Shown here piece by piece: positions 37,230-50,087 of a stretch of DNA of 64,000 nt. Each line of letters opens with the position of its first letter. Positions within the stretch are counted from its first letter, which is position 1. The stretch is from Forficula auricularia (lineage: Eukaryota; Arthropoda; Insecta; Dermaptera; Forficulidae), in NCBI GenBank assembly GCA_024734495.1, contig JALMQS010000132.1, positions 1,744,789 through 1,808,788 on the forward strand, in the 5' to 3' direction. Position numbers and translations under genes: made by a program. The notes under the pieces are model-generated. The model made no database searches, was not told the DNA's origin, and saw only the letters and a program-made list of their open reading frames with translations.

Positions 37230-37436
37230 ATCTATGAACATTGTTCATTTATTGAATGAATTTTTTTAATTTTATTAAGTGTTCATGTTCTTTTTGTGTT
37301 TCTGTTCTTTTTTACTACCATGTAATTTTCAAAAATATTTTAGTAATAGATGGTTCATCCAACATCAAATAATGAGAGAAGGAAGCAAAAAAGAGGTCGA
37401 GAGCAAAGGGAATTGGGCTGGAACTTGATTTCTCAC

Positions 37437-37553
37437 CCGGACAAATGTCCTCATCGCTGCCGTCGGGACAATCCGCTTTTCTATTACATCTGAGCTCTTT
37501 GTCGATGCAGCTGCGATCGTAACATTGAAAGCCTTGAGGGCCGCAAATATTTG
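37437..37553 (-). CDS. LDLa module exon 4 of the perlecan/trol-like gene
   Basis: A 117-bp exon encodes a canonical LDLa repeat reading NICGPQGFQC, YDRSCIDKELRC, NRKADC, PDGSDEDIC, with six cysteines and the full DxPDGSDE-type calcium site. The acceptor is TTCGTTTAG and the donor GTGAGA, phase 1 on both sides. It is separated from module 3 by the largest intron in the window, about 11.5 kb and rich in repeats, including two hAT-like elements and one piggyBac-like element. The next module downstream lies 3.9 kb away. Confidence 0.88.
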
Positions 37554-37660
37554 CTAAACGAATCGAAAACAATGGGCCGAAATTATATATCTGGTTGATT
37601 GGTTTCAAACACTTTAATCATGGCTAGATTTTTGATATATGTATATATAAAGGTCTAGGT

Positions 37661-39016
37661 CAGAGGTGGGGAAACATTTCATGTTGGAATGTCGTATTAT
37701 GATAAATTAGCCCAATAAATGCACATTCAATATATTTCAATTAGATGCACTTCAGAATATACAGTATTGTGTAAAAATTCAACTTGAAAAGAATGGAAAA
37801 TTTTTAAATGGAATTTTTTAGGACCAATAAATACGCAAATTAATAGGTGATTTTTTTAATGTAATAGAAATTATTATGAAATTTTTTTAACACTCCAGTA
37901 GTCGCGCGCCATCTGAGAGATCCTAAGGGAACATTTTTATGTGCAAGTCGAAACCTCCAAGGCCCTTCCTCCTGTTATCCTGCTAGCATCCTGAAGCACA
38001 CCTGCTAGTAGTGTTTTGACTTTCTTGCTGATAAGAGGTATTGACATACAAGATGAACCATCTCTGAGATCCGACACGGCCATTTTTTTTACTACTAATT
38101 AATATTTCATTTGATATTTTTAACTTAATTTTTTATTTTTAATGCGATAAAAATTACTCTTATTTAACTATTCTGAGTTACTTATTAAGATTTTTTTCAT
38201 CCAATAGGTATTTTTGAAGTGAAACTTATTTTTCAACGTATCTGTTTGAATATTTTGTTACAATAAAGGGGAATTGACTCATAGGGGGGAAATAATTTTT
38301 TTGAAACCCACTAATAATAAAATTTATTAAAATTAAGAAATTTAAATTATTTCAATAAGTTCTACGGCTAAAGAAATTTCACTTCACCCGTGAGCTTATG
38401 TGGATGAGGCTCACACATATTTTTTTTCATATTTATGGCTGACATCTGAGCGATGAAGTGCAATTATTTTTGTTACATTTGCTTAGGACTCAATATATTT
38501 ATTTATACCTCTAGATGTATAAAAGCAATTTTTTCTTTATCTTTACAAATTACAGGATTCCTTTAAAATTTAATGCTAGCTAGTAAGAATAAAAGCATAA
38601 AATGGAAGATGCATCTCACAGATCATATGCGACTACTTATGTGCCATTGAAAGGCGCGACTACTGGATTGTTAATATATTTTTTTCAGAATATTTAATTA
38701 ATTTTTGGAAATATATGAAACCGTGCTTAAAATTGGGATGAGCTAAGTTAAATCTATAAAATAGCATGGAAATAATAGCAAAATTTGACATATGATTGAA
38801 TTCAAAAAAAAACATCTCACCATGAAAGGATAAAGTGGAATTTTACTTAAGTCACCCGAAAAAAAAGATCAAATATAACAAAAATAAAGTTGAAAAATCC
38901 TAAAATTTATTGTTTATTAGTTTAGGCGAATCTGAAAATATCCACTAAAACATTTTAATATAAACATAAATTTATGTTAAAGTCGCTCTTTCAAGGCTTC
39001 AGGCTCCTCATCTCTG
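37661..39016. mobile_element. hAT-like element, 1.36 kb, interrupted by a piggyBac-like MITE
   Basis: Ends CAGAGGTGGGGAAAC and the complement of CAGAGATGAGGAGCC, flanked by 8-bp sites GTCTAGGT and GACTAGAT (six of eight). No transposase frame is seen. About 780 bp of its length is a second inserted element. Confidence 0.5.
37891..38670. mobile_element. piggyBac-like MITE, 780 bp, TTAA-flanked
   Basis: Terminal inverted repeats CAMTCCAGTAGTCGCGC at both ends, directly flanked by TTAA (37887-37890 and 38671-38674). TTAA duplication with C-initiated ends is the piggyBac signature. No transposase; the interior is AT-rich. Confidence 0.75.
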
Positions 39017-40551
39017 GACTAGATGTATTTAAATATATACAAGTGTTGTGTTGTTTTTATGTGACATTAAAAGAAGAACAGAAGGTGTTAAGTGTAAAAA
39101 AGTCGATACATTATTAATCGCTAATCCGTTAACTAGCAAAATTAACATTATATAGTGTTTTAAAATTTTAATTTGAAATTGTTAATTAGAGTTAATGACT
39201 TAAATTTTAAGCTATTTGAATATTTGTAATATATCATCAAATATTTCGACATTAAAAAAAGAATGAAAATTCTATTAGATTAAAAAATTAAAAGCTTTAG
39301 TATATTTTCTAATAATAAAAAAAAACCTAGATGGTTTTATTTTAGAATAAAATAAATCATAATAGTAGTTGACCAATTATTTTTGCCTTGGGGGAAATGT
39401 GGATGGATCTTTAAGGTATTCCTTTTCATATATCTTTTTCGTTTTCTTATTTTAATTTTTATTGGTTTTCATTGAATGAATATTATTATTTCATTAAAAA
39501 TTAAAACTAAAAGTTCCTGAGAAAGTTCGCAACAACAAAACTACAGAAAACCCACCTAATAAAATACTCGTATATAAAATGGAATTGAAATTTTAAACAA
39601 TTTTCATTATATCAAACAAAACAAAAGGGAACAGTCTAAGAGCTTTAAAGATATTTGAAAAATTTTGATTTTAAATAAAAACTAAAAAATGTAAAAAAGG
39701 CCATGGTTTGAAAGTATATTATGTGTATAGTAAGTTCTTAAGTACTTGATAATTAAAAATTTTGTTGTAATTATTTACAAATGAAAAAAAGGCAGATAAC
39801 CATAAGCATATGAGTGAAATTGAACCGTATATGACTTAAGTAACCCTTAACCAATTACGCCAAAATAATTCTTGATCATTCAAAGCCAGGTGCTTGGTTT
39901 TAACTTTAGTTCATAAATTATAATCTTACATTTTTGGAACTTACAATATCTTTAGATCTCCAAGAATTCTCATACATTTTTTTTAAGTACAAAATATTAC
40001 AATTAATATCAATTACAATGAAGTAATTTATAAAATAAATGAAATATGGTTTAAATTTTTAGGGACTTGTACGGTTTTAATTAAACATTTTTTTCTCTAC
40101 CGCTTGGCCTCGGGAACTAAATAATGCTCATTTAGCCAGTCGTCACAGATTTCTTACGCATAAATAAAGCTAAAATAAGTGAACTATTTCATCAAAATAA
40201 ATTAATAAACTATATAGTACCTAATTAAAAATATATAATCTTAAGAAAGGCAAAAAAAACTCTATAACAAATAAACTATATTAAATAAAAAGAAAAGTAG
40301 ATTTATAATAAAATAAATTAATAATCTATGTACAATTCAAACTCTTAGCCAGGCAAAAACAACTCTATAACAAATAAACTATTTGAAATAAAAGAAGCAA
40401 AAATCTATATCAAAAAAATCATTTCTATACCATGAAGTAATTATTAATGATCATTGGGTTATAATTGGAAGTCAATGGATACATAACTCTTTAATGACCA
40501 TGCAGATTTTGTTCAGCTATGGTTAATTTGGCTGATTTGTAAAGGAAAATC

Positions 40552-40773
40552 GTGATAATTTTTTCAACCGAAGACCTTTTCGATAGAGTAAATTATCTCT
40601 TTCTGTGGTGTATATTAGGCGGTTTATGCCTAAACTGGAAACAACTCAAAAGATGTATAGCTGTTGCCTTTCTATGGAAGATAGATGCTCACAATTTTCG
40701 CTTAATCCGCCCTAATCAATCCCAATTAGGATGTTTATATAAAAAAAAATTACTAGTGTTGGGAAGGGTGTAA
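40552..40773 (+). pseudogene. Faint LINE reverse-transcriptase relic
   Basis: A 73-codon frame contains DLFDRVNYLFLW and, later, RLIRPNQSQLGCL. These resemble the KAFDRVxHxxLw and RGxRQGCPLS motifs of non-LTR reverse transcriptases in the right order but with too short a spacing. It may be a decayed, internally deleted copy, or chance. Confidence 0.3.
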
Positions 40774-41750
40774 AAACGGCAAGAGACGCATGCCAAGGCC
40801 ATGACCTATTTCTTTAATTCTTGTCTAAAATGAATGTCTTATTTCCAGAGAAGAACAGCTCTCTTCCAGATTTATCCATGTTCTAAAATATTTTGTTAAA
40901 GAGAATATGCCTTTAGTTTCATCCAGAGGACGGGACGTGACTTTGGTGTTGAAATTGTAATTCATTTAAATATTTTATTACCTAAAGAGTCTATATTACT
41001 ACAAATGTACAATGTATGGTTTCATTTTTGAATGTCCTTTTTTATCTCCTATCTCTCTTATCGTGGTGTTCTCAATCATCTTCCGTCCAAATAATAATTG
41101 CAATTTTCAATGTTTAATTTGAGAGATGATATCTCTTTCTTTATATATTCTGTCGTCATAACTTTCTTACTTTTCAGCTAAATTTCTGAGCTAGAGTGAA
41201 ACTAATATTTCAAGAACAAGTCGTAAAATATAATATGGAACATAAACATTTATTTTAGCATTTTAATACTTTTTCAATTATGACAATTATAATCTTGAAG
41301 GAAATAATAAATAAATTCCTAATATTTACCTATATTTTAAATTTATACATTTTGTTTGAGTTGTATCTCTAGTTTTAATCTAATTTCTAAGATTATTATT
41401 TATTATATCCACCTAAGACTATTATGTAACTTTACAGGATTATTAAATTGCTTGCTTTATTAAATATGCCGAGTTACAAACATCTTCTGTAAGAGTAGGA
41501 TTCCTGACTAAGTTAAATATTATGATTGTTTTAATTTATTTTAATATTCAAATAATAACGCCTATTAATTTGGTACCTAATTAAAACTTTATAAGAGAGA
41601 ATTGTTTATTTTTATGGAATTTACCTCTAGAATTTATTTAATTTGTTGAAGTAAGTACTTGAATGCGTTTCGTATTAAAAATGATTGTTAAAATAAAATA
41701 AAAAATAGTTATGTTGTCAAATTCAAGTAGTATAAATATCAAATATATCT

Positions 41751-41790
41751 ACGATATTCTACGATATTCTACGATATTCTACGATATTCT
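41751..41790. repeat. 10-bp tandem repeat, four copies
   Basis: Four perfect head-to-tail copies of ACGATATTCT, with a partial fifth. Confidence 0.9.
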
Positions 41791-42030
41791 CGTATATTCA
41801 AAAATATTAATGAATCGTTTGCTTGTACTTGTTCTAATTGGGTTTTTGACTGAGACGGCAGCAAGACGAAAGTCATAAAATAAATAAATATTCGAAAATA
41901 TAGTCCTTTTAAATCTATTGTGGTTATTTCAATCTAAAAGTCCTCATAAAAATGCTTGCGAATCTTCCAGCTTTTCGTGCTCACTCCTAAATGGAAGAGA
42001 CTATAAAAATAGGGTCCGTTTCATTTAGGT

Positions 42031-42773
42031 CAGGTGTCGGGAACCTTTTTTGGCTGCGGGTCAAAATCAACCAAAATGTTACAACTAAAAGGACTTTTTG
42101 GGTCCAGTGTGTATTTTTCATGTTAGAATCTTAAGATAAATTATTCTATTCAATATATAATACAGTAGAGGTTTTTTACTTCAAATTGAACATTTTACAA
42201 ACAAAATAATAGTATAAAATGTTCAATTTGATTTGTAAAATGTTCAATTTGAAGTGAAAAACCTGTAACAATTTGTATGATATATATATATATGCTATAT
42301 GTGTTATAAAGATGGAATTTTTTGCTTAAACAAGCCATAAAAGTCCCTATATTTATTTTTGTAATAAGCGCCATCATAGACATAGAAATATTTACTTCTG
42401 TACTATGATGGAATGCAATGCTAATTATGTGACCTGGGCGTCAATCATTTTTGACATATCTTTAATGCGACGATAAACTTCTGGTTGTTAGTGGTATTTT
42501 TTAATCCTCTCAAATAGTATTTGTTATTTGTTTGCGAAGTCATTAAATAAATATTTGGAACAGTTTAAGATTGAGTTTGTTTTTCAAAAATTCACCGTCA
42601 GAATTTTTTTTTGTTTGTTTTAAAATATAAAATATGGTACTTATGTATGTATAAATGCTAACCCAATTATTGCAAAATACTTGAAGATTACAGGTGATTT
42701 TTTTCGGAACTCATGTGTGATATTATCAAATGGGTCACTTGGTGACCCGCGGGTCATAGGTTGCGGACGCCTG
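42031..42773. mobile_element. hAT-like element, 743 bp
   Basis: Ends CAGGTGTCGGGAACC and the complement of CAGGCGTCCGCAACC, flanked by ATTTAGGT and ATTTAAGT (seven of eight). No transposase frame. Confidence 0.68.
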
Positions 42774-45154
42774 ATTTAAGTCTCCACCTTTCCTACAATT
42801 TAGTTAAATATAATATTCTTCCTTCAGTCCCATAATCTGAATCTAAATAAAACCCTTATTTATATCAGTGATATATTGAAAATCAAATTAGTAATAAATC
42901 GTAAGTACATAAATTAATGTTGTTTTTTCCCCATTTTTCATTATGAAAACATTGTGTATTTTTTTGATTTTGATTGTCATTCTCGGCTAGCCTATTTTAT
43001 GAGGTATCTGAGTAAAAGCCCACAAAACCGATTTCATTAGTATTCCTTCAACAATTGCATCTAATTAAAATGTAATACTGGTTAATAGAACACTAGCTTC
43101 AGTGTTTCCATCTACATTCATTTTAAATAGGAAACAAGTAATTTTTTTTTATTGATAGCTTAATGAATTTTCCGTAAGCTCAATATCTAATTTAAAGATG
43201 GTTCGTTAGCTTAAAGTCGCAATTATCTATATTATTAAAATTATGGATTTCAAACTCGGATTATTATGATTATAGTTAATTTTATTATGAACAGGATAAT
43301 TATTTCATATAATGTATCGACTTGTTTACTGACTTTTAGAAATATCTAATTACCAATTAATTGAAAATTAGATTAAAATAAACACCATTTATTTACAAAT
43401 TAAAGAAAAAAATGAAAGAATTGATATTAAAGTATTTTAATTTTTTTTCTAATTCAAAAATCTAGCCATGAACACATTATTTTTATTTTTTAATCATAGA
43501 AGAATGTAGAAAAAGTTAGATATTTACATTCAGCTAGAATAGTTTTGTCTATAATTGCCTGCAAAGTAGAAAACCTATTCTGCACGCTTGAGGACTCAAT
43601 GTCTATCCTACAGGCAAATATGGCCAAACTATCCTAGTTGACTAATCATTATTCGAATAAAGAAAATGTTTCTTTGAAATATTATATATGTTTTAATTTC
43701 TTATAGATTAATTCTTTAACAGTTGCACATTCTGTTTCAAGTATATGAATAAAAGAATTAGTCCTTGGAGTATTTATACTCAAAAAATAATTAAGCCTTC
43801 ATGCATTAGAGTTTTATATTCTCGATGCCAGATGGCGGCCGCATCGTGCCATGCTAATGACTGCATTAAATGCGATTCGAGATTTTACTAAATTTTCTTA
43901 GATTCTATTAAAATTATGCAGACAGAAAAAAGTTTGTTAATTTCATTCAAAAAATTGTGCATAACATACGCGAAATGACATTCTTTTTTAAACAAATGCT
44001 TCATTTATTTTATTATAAAATATATTAATAAAAAGTGCAGTATTTTTTTTGGATATATATATATATATATAGACATATATAGAGTTAATATGAAATGTCT
44101 TTTTAGACATAACTTGCATTAAAAATTTAAATATTATTGTATTATATTTCAAAAATACATTATGGATGTTATTGCTATTATAAATAGATTAGAAAAAAGA
44201 ATGATAAAAGAGAGAGAGAAAGAAAGATTGAGAGATTTTATTTCAATTGTCTAAAATATTCATAACAATAGAGTATTTGTTTTCTCATGCTAAGAGGCTA
44301 GCAAAAGAAATTTTATTATTCAGTTTGAATGATTAAATATTTAAAAATGCAGATATATAGTTAAATTAAAAAAATAAAATGAGATGTAAGAGAAGTTCAT
44401 CAAATGCATAATATATTGATGATATGAAGAATAAATACATTCTCCTGAAAAAGATACATAAATAATAATTGATTATTGAGAATGAAACTGGAGGATATAT
44501 ATTATAGAATATCAGAAAGGGAGATGTAGAATTCAACCCCGAAATAGTAAGACAACTATGAAGCTGCAAGGAATCTCTCTCTATCCGTCCTGTGGATAGA
44601 AGCATCTCGAATGTTAAATCTTTTGAAGATGGATTTGATCCTAGAGAGAATATAAAATAGCAATTCTAGAATATAAATATGTATAACAATCATTAGAAGT
44701 TGCAACTACTAAATGAAAAGTTATCAGAAACATATGAAAATATATACTAATTAAGAGTATAGTACAACTGGTATGGAAGTTAAGAAGTAGTAGTAGAACT
44801 GTACAGTAAATTAGTGAAAGATTAAATGAATGTCTATTATGTGTATTGGTGTTGTGTTCTGGAATTGTTGTAGAGTTATAGGAATATAGGTATATGGTAC
44901 ATACAGAAAAGGAGATGGCATTTAGAAAAATTAATTTAATTTAAATTTATTAATGGAGAAAAAAGATCAAATGAATTAAATCGGATAATATATATTTTAT
45001 TTAATGAGAGAAAACTCATCAGACTCAATTGAAAGCAAGAGATGTCAGCCGGAACCTATTTAATATTGTAATAATAAATTTTTAAGATTTTAAAAGAGAA
45101 ATAAAAGAGTTTTTCTTCTGCTGTAAAAATACATTTTTTAATTTATTTACCATA

Positions 45155-45200
45155 TAACGGGACTATAGTTTCGAGGGCTTTGCCATCTTCACCAGTCTAT
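45155..45200 (-). ncRNA. Hammerhead-ribozyme-like motif F-left
   Basis: Minus strand: core CTGGTGA, stem II with GGC AAA GCC, GAAAC, then TATAGTC, which makes a self-complementary ACTATAGT stem III before the cleavage position. Stem I is unclear. Confidence 0.45.
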
Positions 45201-45267
45201 TACAATTGATTCACAGGAATTGATGTGAGAAAGTGAGTTTTATTCTATGTGAATCAATTATAATATA

Positions 45268-45308
45268 CTTGTGAAGAGGGCAAAGTCCTCGAAACTATAG
45301 TCTCGTGA
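45268..45308 (+). ncRNA. Hammerhead-ribozyme-like motif F-right
   Basis: Core CTTGTGA (one change), stem II GAGG/CCTC, GAAA at 45291-45294, ACTATAGT stem III, and C. Similar to its partner arm. Confidence 0.42.
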
Positions 45309-45816
45309 TAAATAAATTAAAAATTTTATTTTTCCAACAAGACACACTTTTTTTATTGTCTCCTTTGATTTATAAAAATTCTGCTACTCTCAGCAAAAAG
45401 AAAGTTTCAATAAATTTTTTGAGGGAGTTTTAATTTTTTTTAATATAATAATATTAAATTTAAACGAATAAATACGATGAGAATCAATCAAGCTTTTGAC
45501 TTTTTCATATCAAATTATATCATAAGATAAGAGATATTGTAGAAAAAATAATTTTTTCTGATTCAATCTTCACCTGATAAAATGACAAAATTAATAGGAG
45601 CAAAATGAAGAGAATTTAATGGATATAATATAAATTTAATTTACTCTTTTCAAGATGTGTGATCTAATTAAAATTAAGACCAGTATCTAAGGGAATATCA
45701 TGTTTTTCTTTTGTGACACTTCTTGAAAGTTGAAGATTTATTATTAGGCTTATTTTTTGGAAGTGAAAACTTCTTTAGGCACCTTAGAAACATTTGGAAT
45801 GGGGAAAAAGCACTGA

Positions 45817-45819
<3 letters not shown>

Positions 45820-45857
<38 letters not shown>
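45820..45857. repeat. (AT)n microsatellite
   Basis: An uninterrupted alternating AT run of about 38 bp. It creates spurious open frames on both strands. Confidence 0.95.
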
Positions 45858-45858
<1 letters not shown>

Positions 45859-47344
45859 CACTTTTCACCATCAGGTTTATATATAGATACATTTATATAA
45901 ATATATTAATATTTTTTTAGTTTTTTTTATTCAGGATTTTGGACTAAGTAAGTATTCCTATTTTTCGATTTAACCGTAGATTTATTTTTTTATAAAAATA
46001 TAAATTAAAACAATTTTAGAATTTTAGAATTATAAATGCCATATAAGTTATCACTTCTGTTGTGTGGTCTTAATTTTATTTTAGTGATGTTCAAAAACAT
46101 AAGGTTTTATGTTTAACGCCTAATGATGCAACCAGCAATTCAGAGAGTTCGATTTGAATGCATAACCTCGAACACCCAGGCGAAGCTATCTTTCTAATTT
46201 CCCACGAAATAGCACTTTGCGCATTGCTTAAGAGATGTCCTTTTCAAGGTTTTTCAAAACATAGTAAATGTTTTTTGTAAGTAATTAATTTCATTTAAAA
46301 TGTTCTAAAGAAAAGTTAATAATTCTTCTTTCATAGTGATGAGTTTAGAAATCTATATTCATGAAATATTTAACATTTTTTTATTAGAAGATACTAAGTT
46401 TTTTTTTAGAAAAGATGCCTAAAAGGCGTTATATCTTGCTGAGCCCCCTCAAAGAATCTTCTAGTCTATTCATAATCCTTTTCTATAGAATAATTTCCAT
46501 TCAAACCAAAATTAATTTTTAAATGGTCTGCTCTTCTGAATTTATTCATTTGAATATAATTTCATAGAGTCTTAAGAAATTTAGGATAATCAATTCATTT
46601 TAGATAATATAATCACTTGGAAATTGTTCACATAGACTCGTCAACTAAAGATTATTTTCTGTTAATTAAAAATATTTTTATTTATTAAATAGTTTTTATG
46701 ATCCATTCGACTAAACATAAAGGAAAGTTTTTTGAAATCATAAAAATATTTATATTAACCATAATACATTTCTACTAATGAATTAAAAACTCTGCAAAAT
46801 ATATTTTCAATAAGAAAATATATTTATTCATTTACTATTTATTTTATTTATTTATTATGATCTTACTTATTTATTATTTATATTTATGACAGGTTATTTT
46901 TATTAAATTAATTAATATATCTAGTTAGTAAATTTTTGTTTTGAAACTTGACCTATCATGCAATGTTTTAAAAAAGTTTAGTCATTGAAAAGAGAAAGAA
47001 TATTATAACTTTTATCCATTCTTTTCAATTATTCATTTCTATTCGGTTAACCAAATTTATTTGTTTGTTTGTTTTGATAAGAATTACAAGTGAACTTATA
47101 TTTAGAAAAAAATACAATACCACTATTAGAATCAATTATTGATTCTTTTTAAGAGTTGAAATTTTACGAGTAGTATAATCACACATAATTAATTACAATT
47201 ATTTATTGAACACGAATAAATAATACAATGAAATTACGGAATCGGAGTGGTCATACTTGAAAATGATCGCAGAATAAGTCACCCGAAGCGTTGTAGTTTT
47301 ATTGTATTATTCATTCGTATTCAATAAACAATTATAATTAATTA

Positions 47345-47855
47345 CACCGCCCAACAAAAATTAAAGAAAAATTTGTATCAGTAAACCTAACAATGGATTC
47401 CAGTAGAGTTATATACGATTTTTTTTATAATAGGTCAGAGTTTTGAGATATTATCGGTCAACCATTATGGTAGATATTAAACAGCAATATTTGAAATCAA
47501 AATATTTTATTGACTTAATAGAAAACAGCTTCCTCTTTGATTTTCAAATTACCACCTGTTTTTAGCTCAATTAGAACTCGAGTTATAATTGAAAAACTAA
47601 GACCATATGTTTTTATCTATGTTTATTATAATATTCTTTATAATCACGTAGTTTTAGTTTTTTAGTTATAACTCGAGTTCTAATTGAGCAAAAAAACAAG
47701 TGGTAATTTGAAAATCAAAGAAGAAGCTGTTTTCAATTACGTAAGCAAAACATTGTGATTTCAAATATTGCTGTTTAATATCTAATGGGACTCAAAAAGG
47801 GTCAAAATGGCATTTTTCGTCGATTTGACCGATAATTTTTCCAAAACAAAAGCTA
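47345..47855. repeat. Foldback repeat related to 613-1866
   Basis: It shares GATTCCAGTAGAGTT, GAGATATTATCGGTC and TAGAAAACAGCTT with the larger foldback and is itself an inverted repeat around 47610. It abuts the next repeat at its right end. Confidence 0.6.
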
Positions 47856-47867
47856 ATCTGTAATTTT

Positions 47868-48578
47868 TAACCGACTTCAAAAAAGGAGGAGGTTCTCTAT
47901 TGGACAGATTTTTTTTTTTTTTTTTTTGTGCCTATGTTACCTCATATCTCCGCCAATTGTGAACCGATTTTGAAAAAAAAAATTGCATTGGGTTCAGTCT
48001 ACCTTCCGAATGGTCCCATTTTTTTCATAGGTATTAGACCTTTTTTGTTAGGTTCGTTCAGGTCTAACTTCTTTGTTTGTGAACCGATTTCGATGATTCT
48101 TTGTTTATTGGAAAGGGGGTATCTTAGGGAAGGTGCCATATTAATTTGGTCAAGTTCTGATGATTTGATTACTATTAATAACATCACTAAAAAGAGAAAA
48201 ATAAAAATAATTTTTAAGAAAAAAATAAAACCGACTTCAAAAAAATTAAATGCAAACAAATAAAATCCAGTAAAAGGTATAAAATAATTATTATCTTATT
48301 TAGTTACAACTAAACGACGAAATATTAACATGAAATTACTTTTTGATGTCAGTACCAAACATACTATGCCTATAAGCGAGCGTACCCACCAAACGTACTA
48401 AGTAAGATCCGTCGAGTGCGATTCATAAAAGGTATATGTTTGACACCGACTTCAAAAAGTAATTTCATGTTAATATTTCGTAGTTTAGTTGTAACTAAAT
48501 AAGTTAATAATTATTTTATACCTTTTAGTGTATTTTATTTGTTGCATTTAATTTTTTTGAAGTCGGTTTTATTTTTTC
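47868..48578. repeat. Second copy of the ACCGACTTC-type repeat (units B and U)
   Basis: A B unit (ACCGACTTCAAAAAAGGAGG onward) is followed by U and inverted U units, each with the same ends as in the 6915-9117 complex. The 111-codon plus-strand frame here has a counterpart in the other copy only because the DNA is repeated; I do not consider it a gene. Confidence 0.68.
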
Positions 48579-49061
48579 TTAAAAATTATTATGGTGATTT
48601 TTGAATTCAGAAGACGAAAATAGATAAGAATCAGCTATTTTTGAGCCGAAAATATTTTCATTGTTGAGCACTGTTATGTGTTTACTAAAATTTCTACTTT
48701 AAATGAAATCAAACAAAAATAAAAGCTTCAATTGATTCTTTTTGTTGAGAAATGAAAATAAAATCATTGCACAACTCACACAGAGGCAAAAAACTCAAAT
48801 TTCAAATAATTGTAAGATTTTTTAAAGTTATAGATTATTCGAAAAAAATGTTCCTTTATATGCGACTCCTTTTCGTATGATAAGCATATTAGTAAAGATT
48901 GAATTTTAATTGAAAAAAGATAAGGACATAATTTATAATGAGGAGATGAAATAAATTGTGTTATATTACATTAGTGTGCTGGTATATGTGTAATATGTAT
49001 TTGTAGGTATATAGGAGGTATGTTGAACATAAAAATGTATGTGTAAATGGAGAAGTCGTAC

Positions 49062-49184
49062 GGTCTCGGCCTGTGCAATTTGTCTCGTCGCTCAAATCGT
49101 TGCAGTTGTTGATACCATTGCAGACCAAATGAGAATCAATGCAATATCCGGAACCAGAGCAGAGGAACTGGCCGGGCTTGCAAG
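49062..49184 (-). CDS. LDLa module exon 3 of the perlecan/trol-like gene
   Basis: A 123-bp exon encodes an LDLa repeat: ACKPGQFLCSGSGYC, LVCNGINNC, NDLSDETNC, followed by a short TGRD tail. The acceptor TTTGGTTGTGTTCGCAG is convincing. The donor is GACC|GTACGA, weaker than in the neighbours but in phase 1 like all the others. The frame stays open upstream for about 35 codons (to near 49290) with unusually GC-rich, protein-like sequence including GVPELWRVDSSED. An alternative acceptor (TGTTCCAG near 49223) could therefore give a longer exon. The module assignment is firm; the exact 5' boundary is less so. Confidence 0.8.
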
Positions 49185-49789
49185 CTGCGAACACAACCAA
49201 ATCCTCACTAGAATCGACACGCCACAATTCTGGAACACCCTCACCTGAGGCTGTGCCTCTTCTACCTCTTTCATCTCTCTGCATATCTTCAAAAACTCAC
49301 AAAATCATCTTTCTAACTCTTTATTTTAGTTTAATTTTCAATTCATGCAGATCAAATTTTCATATGCAAAAAAATTCCAATTGAATATTTTAAAAGTTAA
49401 ATTTTGAATAGAAAAAACAGCTAGACAACCCGCACGTGTTACTCACTATATTATACCAATATCAATATTTATACAGTATTTAAAAAAATCTGATTTCAGA
49501 CAAAATTTAGTTTCAATTTAATAAAAAAAAGCCATGTGTCTGTTTCACACTTATATAAAAAATAATAAATTTGTTAAAGCGTGAAATTATTTTTTAGAAT
49601 ATTTTAATGAAAATCACATTGTAATATTATTAAAATTATTTACTAATAAAAAATTGTGCAAAATATATACATTTATTTATTCAAAAAGAAAACTTATTCT
49701 TTATTATTTTGATTAGTTATGTCCATTGATTAAATATTAAAGTTGTTATAGTGAAATAGGACTATATCTTTTATGCAGATAATTTAAAT

Positions 49790-49833
49790 TTTTTGCCAAT
49801 GTTTCGTCTGCTTTGTTGACTTCTTCCGGGCTC
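49790..49833 (-). ncRNA. Hammerhead-ribozyme-like motif G-left
   Basis: Minus strand: GCC, core CGGAAGA (one change), stem II GTC/GAC, GAAAC, ATT (GTT expected), GGC. Stem I is GCC/GGC plus a T-run/A-run. Confidence 0.48.
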
Positions 49834-50049
49834 TAAAAAGTGTTTACTTGCCTTGATATGCTTACTAAGAAAGAATAATTATAAAAATGACAAATATGCA
49901 CGGAAGTTAACTATTTAGTAAGTAAAATGAGTTTTTTATATGTATTAATTTGTTTTTGTATGTATTGAAGTGGTTTTTGAGATCAATTTTGTTTTTGATT
50001 TGCAAATGTATTATAACCTCTATTAATTGAGGCCTTATCACTTTTTAGA

Positions 50050-50087
50050 GGCGTAAAGAAGTCAACAAAGTTGACGAAACGTTGGCA
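50050..50087 (+). ncRNA. Hammerhead-ribozyme-like motif G-right
   Basis: Core GTAAAGA (two changes), perfect stem II GTCAAC/GTTGAC, GAAAC at 50076-50080, GTT, GGC. The stem II is the best of the set. Confidence 0.48.

Larger units (their letters stand above)
33575..37436 (-). other. Intron between LDLa exons 4 and 5
   Basis: About 3.9 kb. From 33575 to 35640 it is featureless AT-rich sequence. It then holds a foldback with hammerhead-like arms (35655-36150), a tRNA-type SINE (36538-36726) and a Penelope-type end (37079-37229). No further LDLa or other exon is seen. Confidence 0.7.
45134..45333. mobile_element. Foldback element with hammerhead-like arms (F)
   Basis: A 200-bp inverted repeat: AATTTATTTA near 45140 and its complement near 45320, with the arms pairing through the GACTATAGTTTCGAGG segment. 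The loop contains GTGAATCAATT and its complement. Confidence 0.6.
37554..49061 (-). other. Intron between LDLa exons 3 and 4 (largest, 11.5 kb)
   Basis: It contains hAT-like elements at 37661-39016 (with a nested piggyBac-like MITE) and 42031-42773, a faint reverse-transcriptase relic (40552-40773), a 10-bp tandem repeat (41751), an AT microsatellite (45820), a foldback (45134) and two repeat blocks between 47345 and 48578. The stretches 39020-40550, 42800-45130 and 45900-47340 show nothing beyond AT-rich sequence. Confidence 0.65.

Noticed and set aside
47928..48263. 111-codon plus-strand frame with a counterpart at 8817-9080 on the minus strand
   Set aside because: Both lie in copies of the ACCGACTTC-type repeat, contain homopolymer-derived residues and show no known domain.
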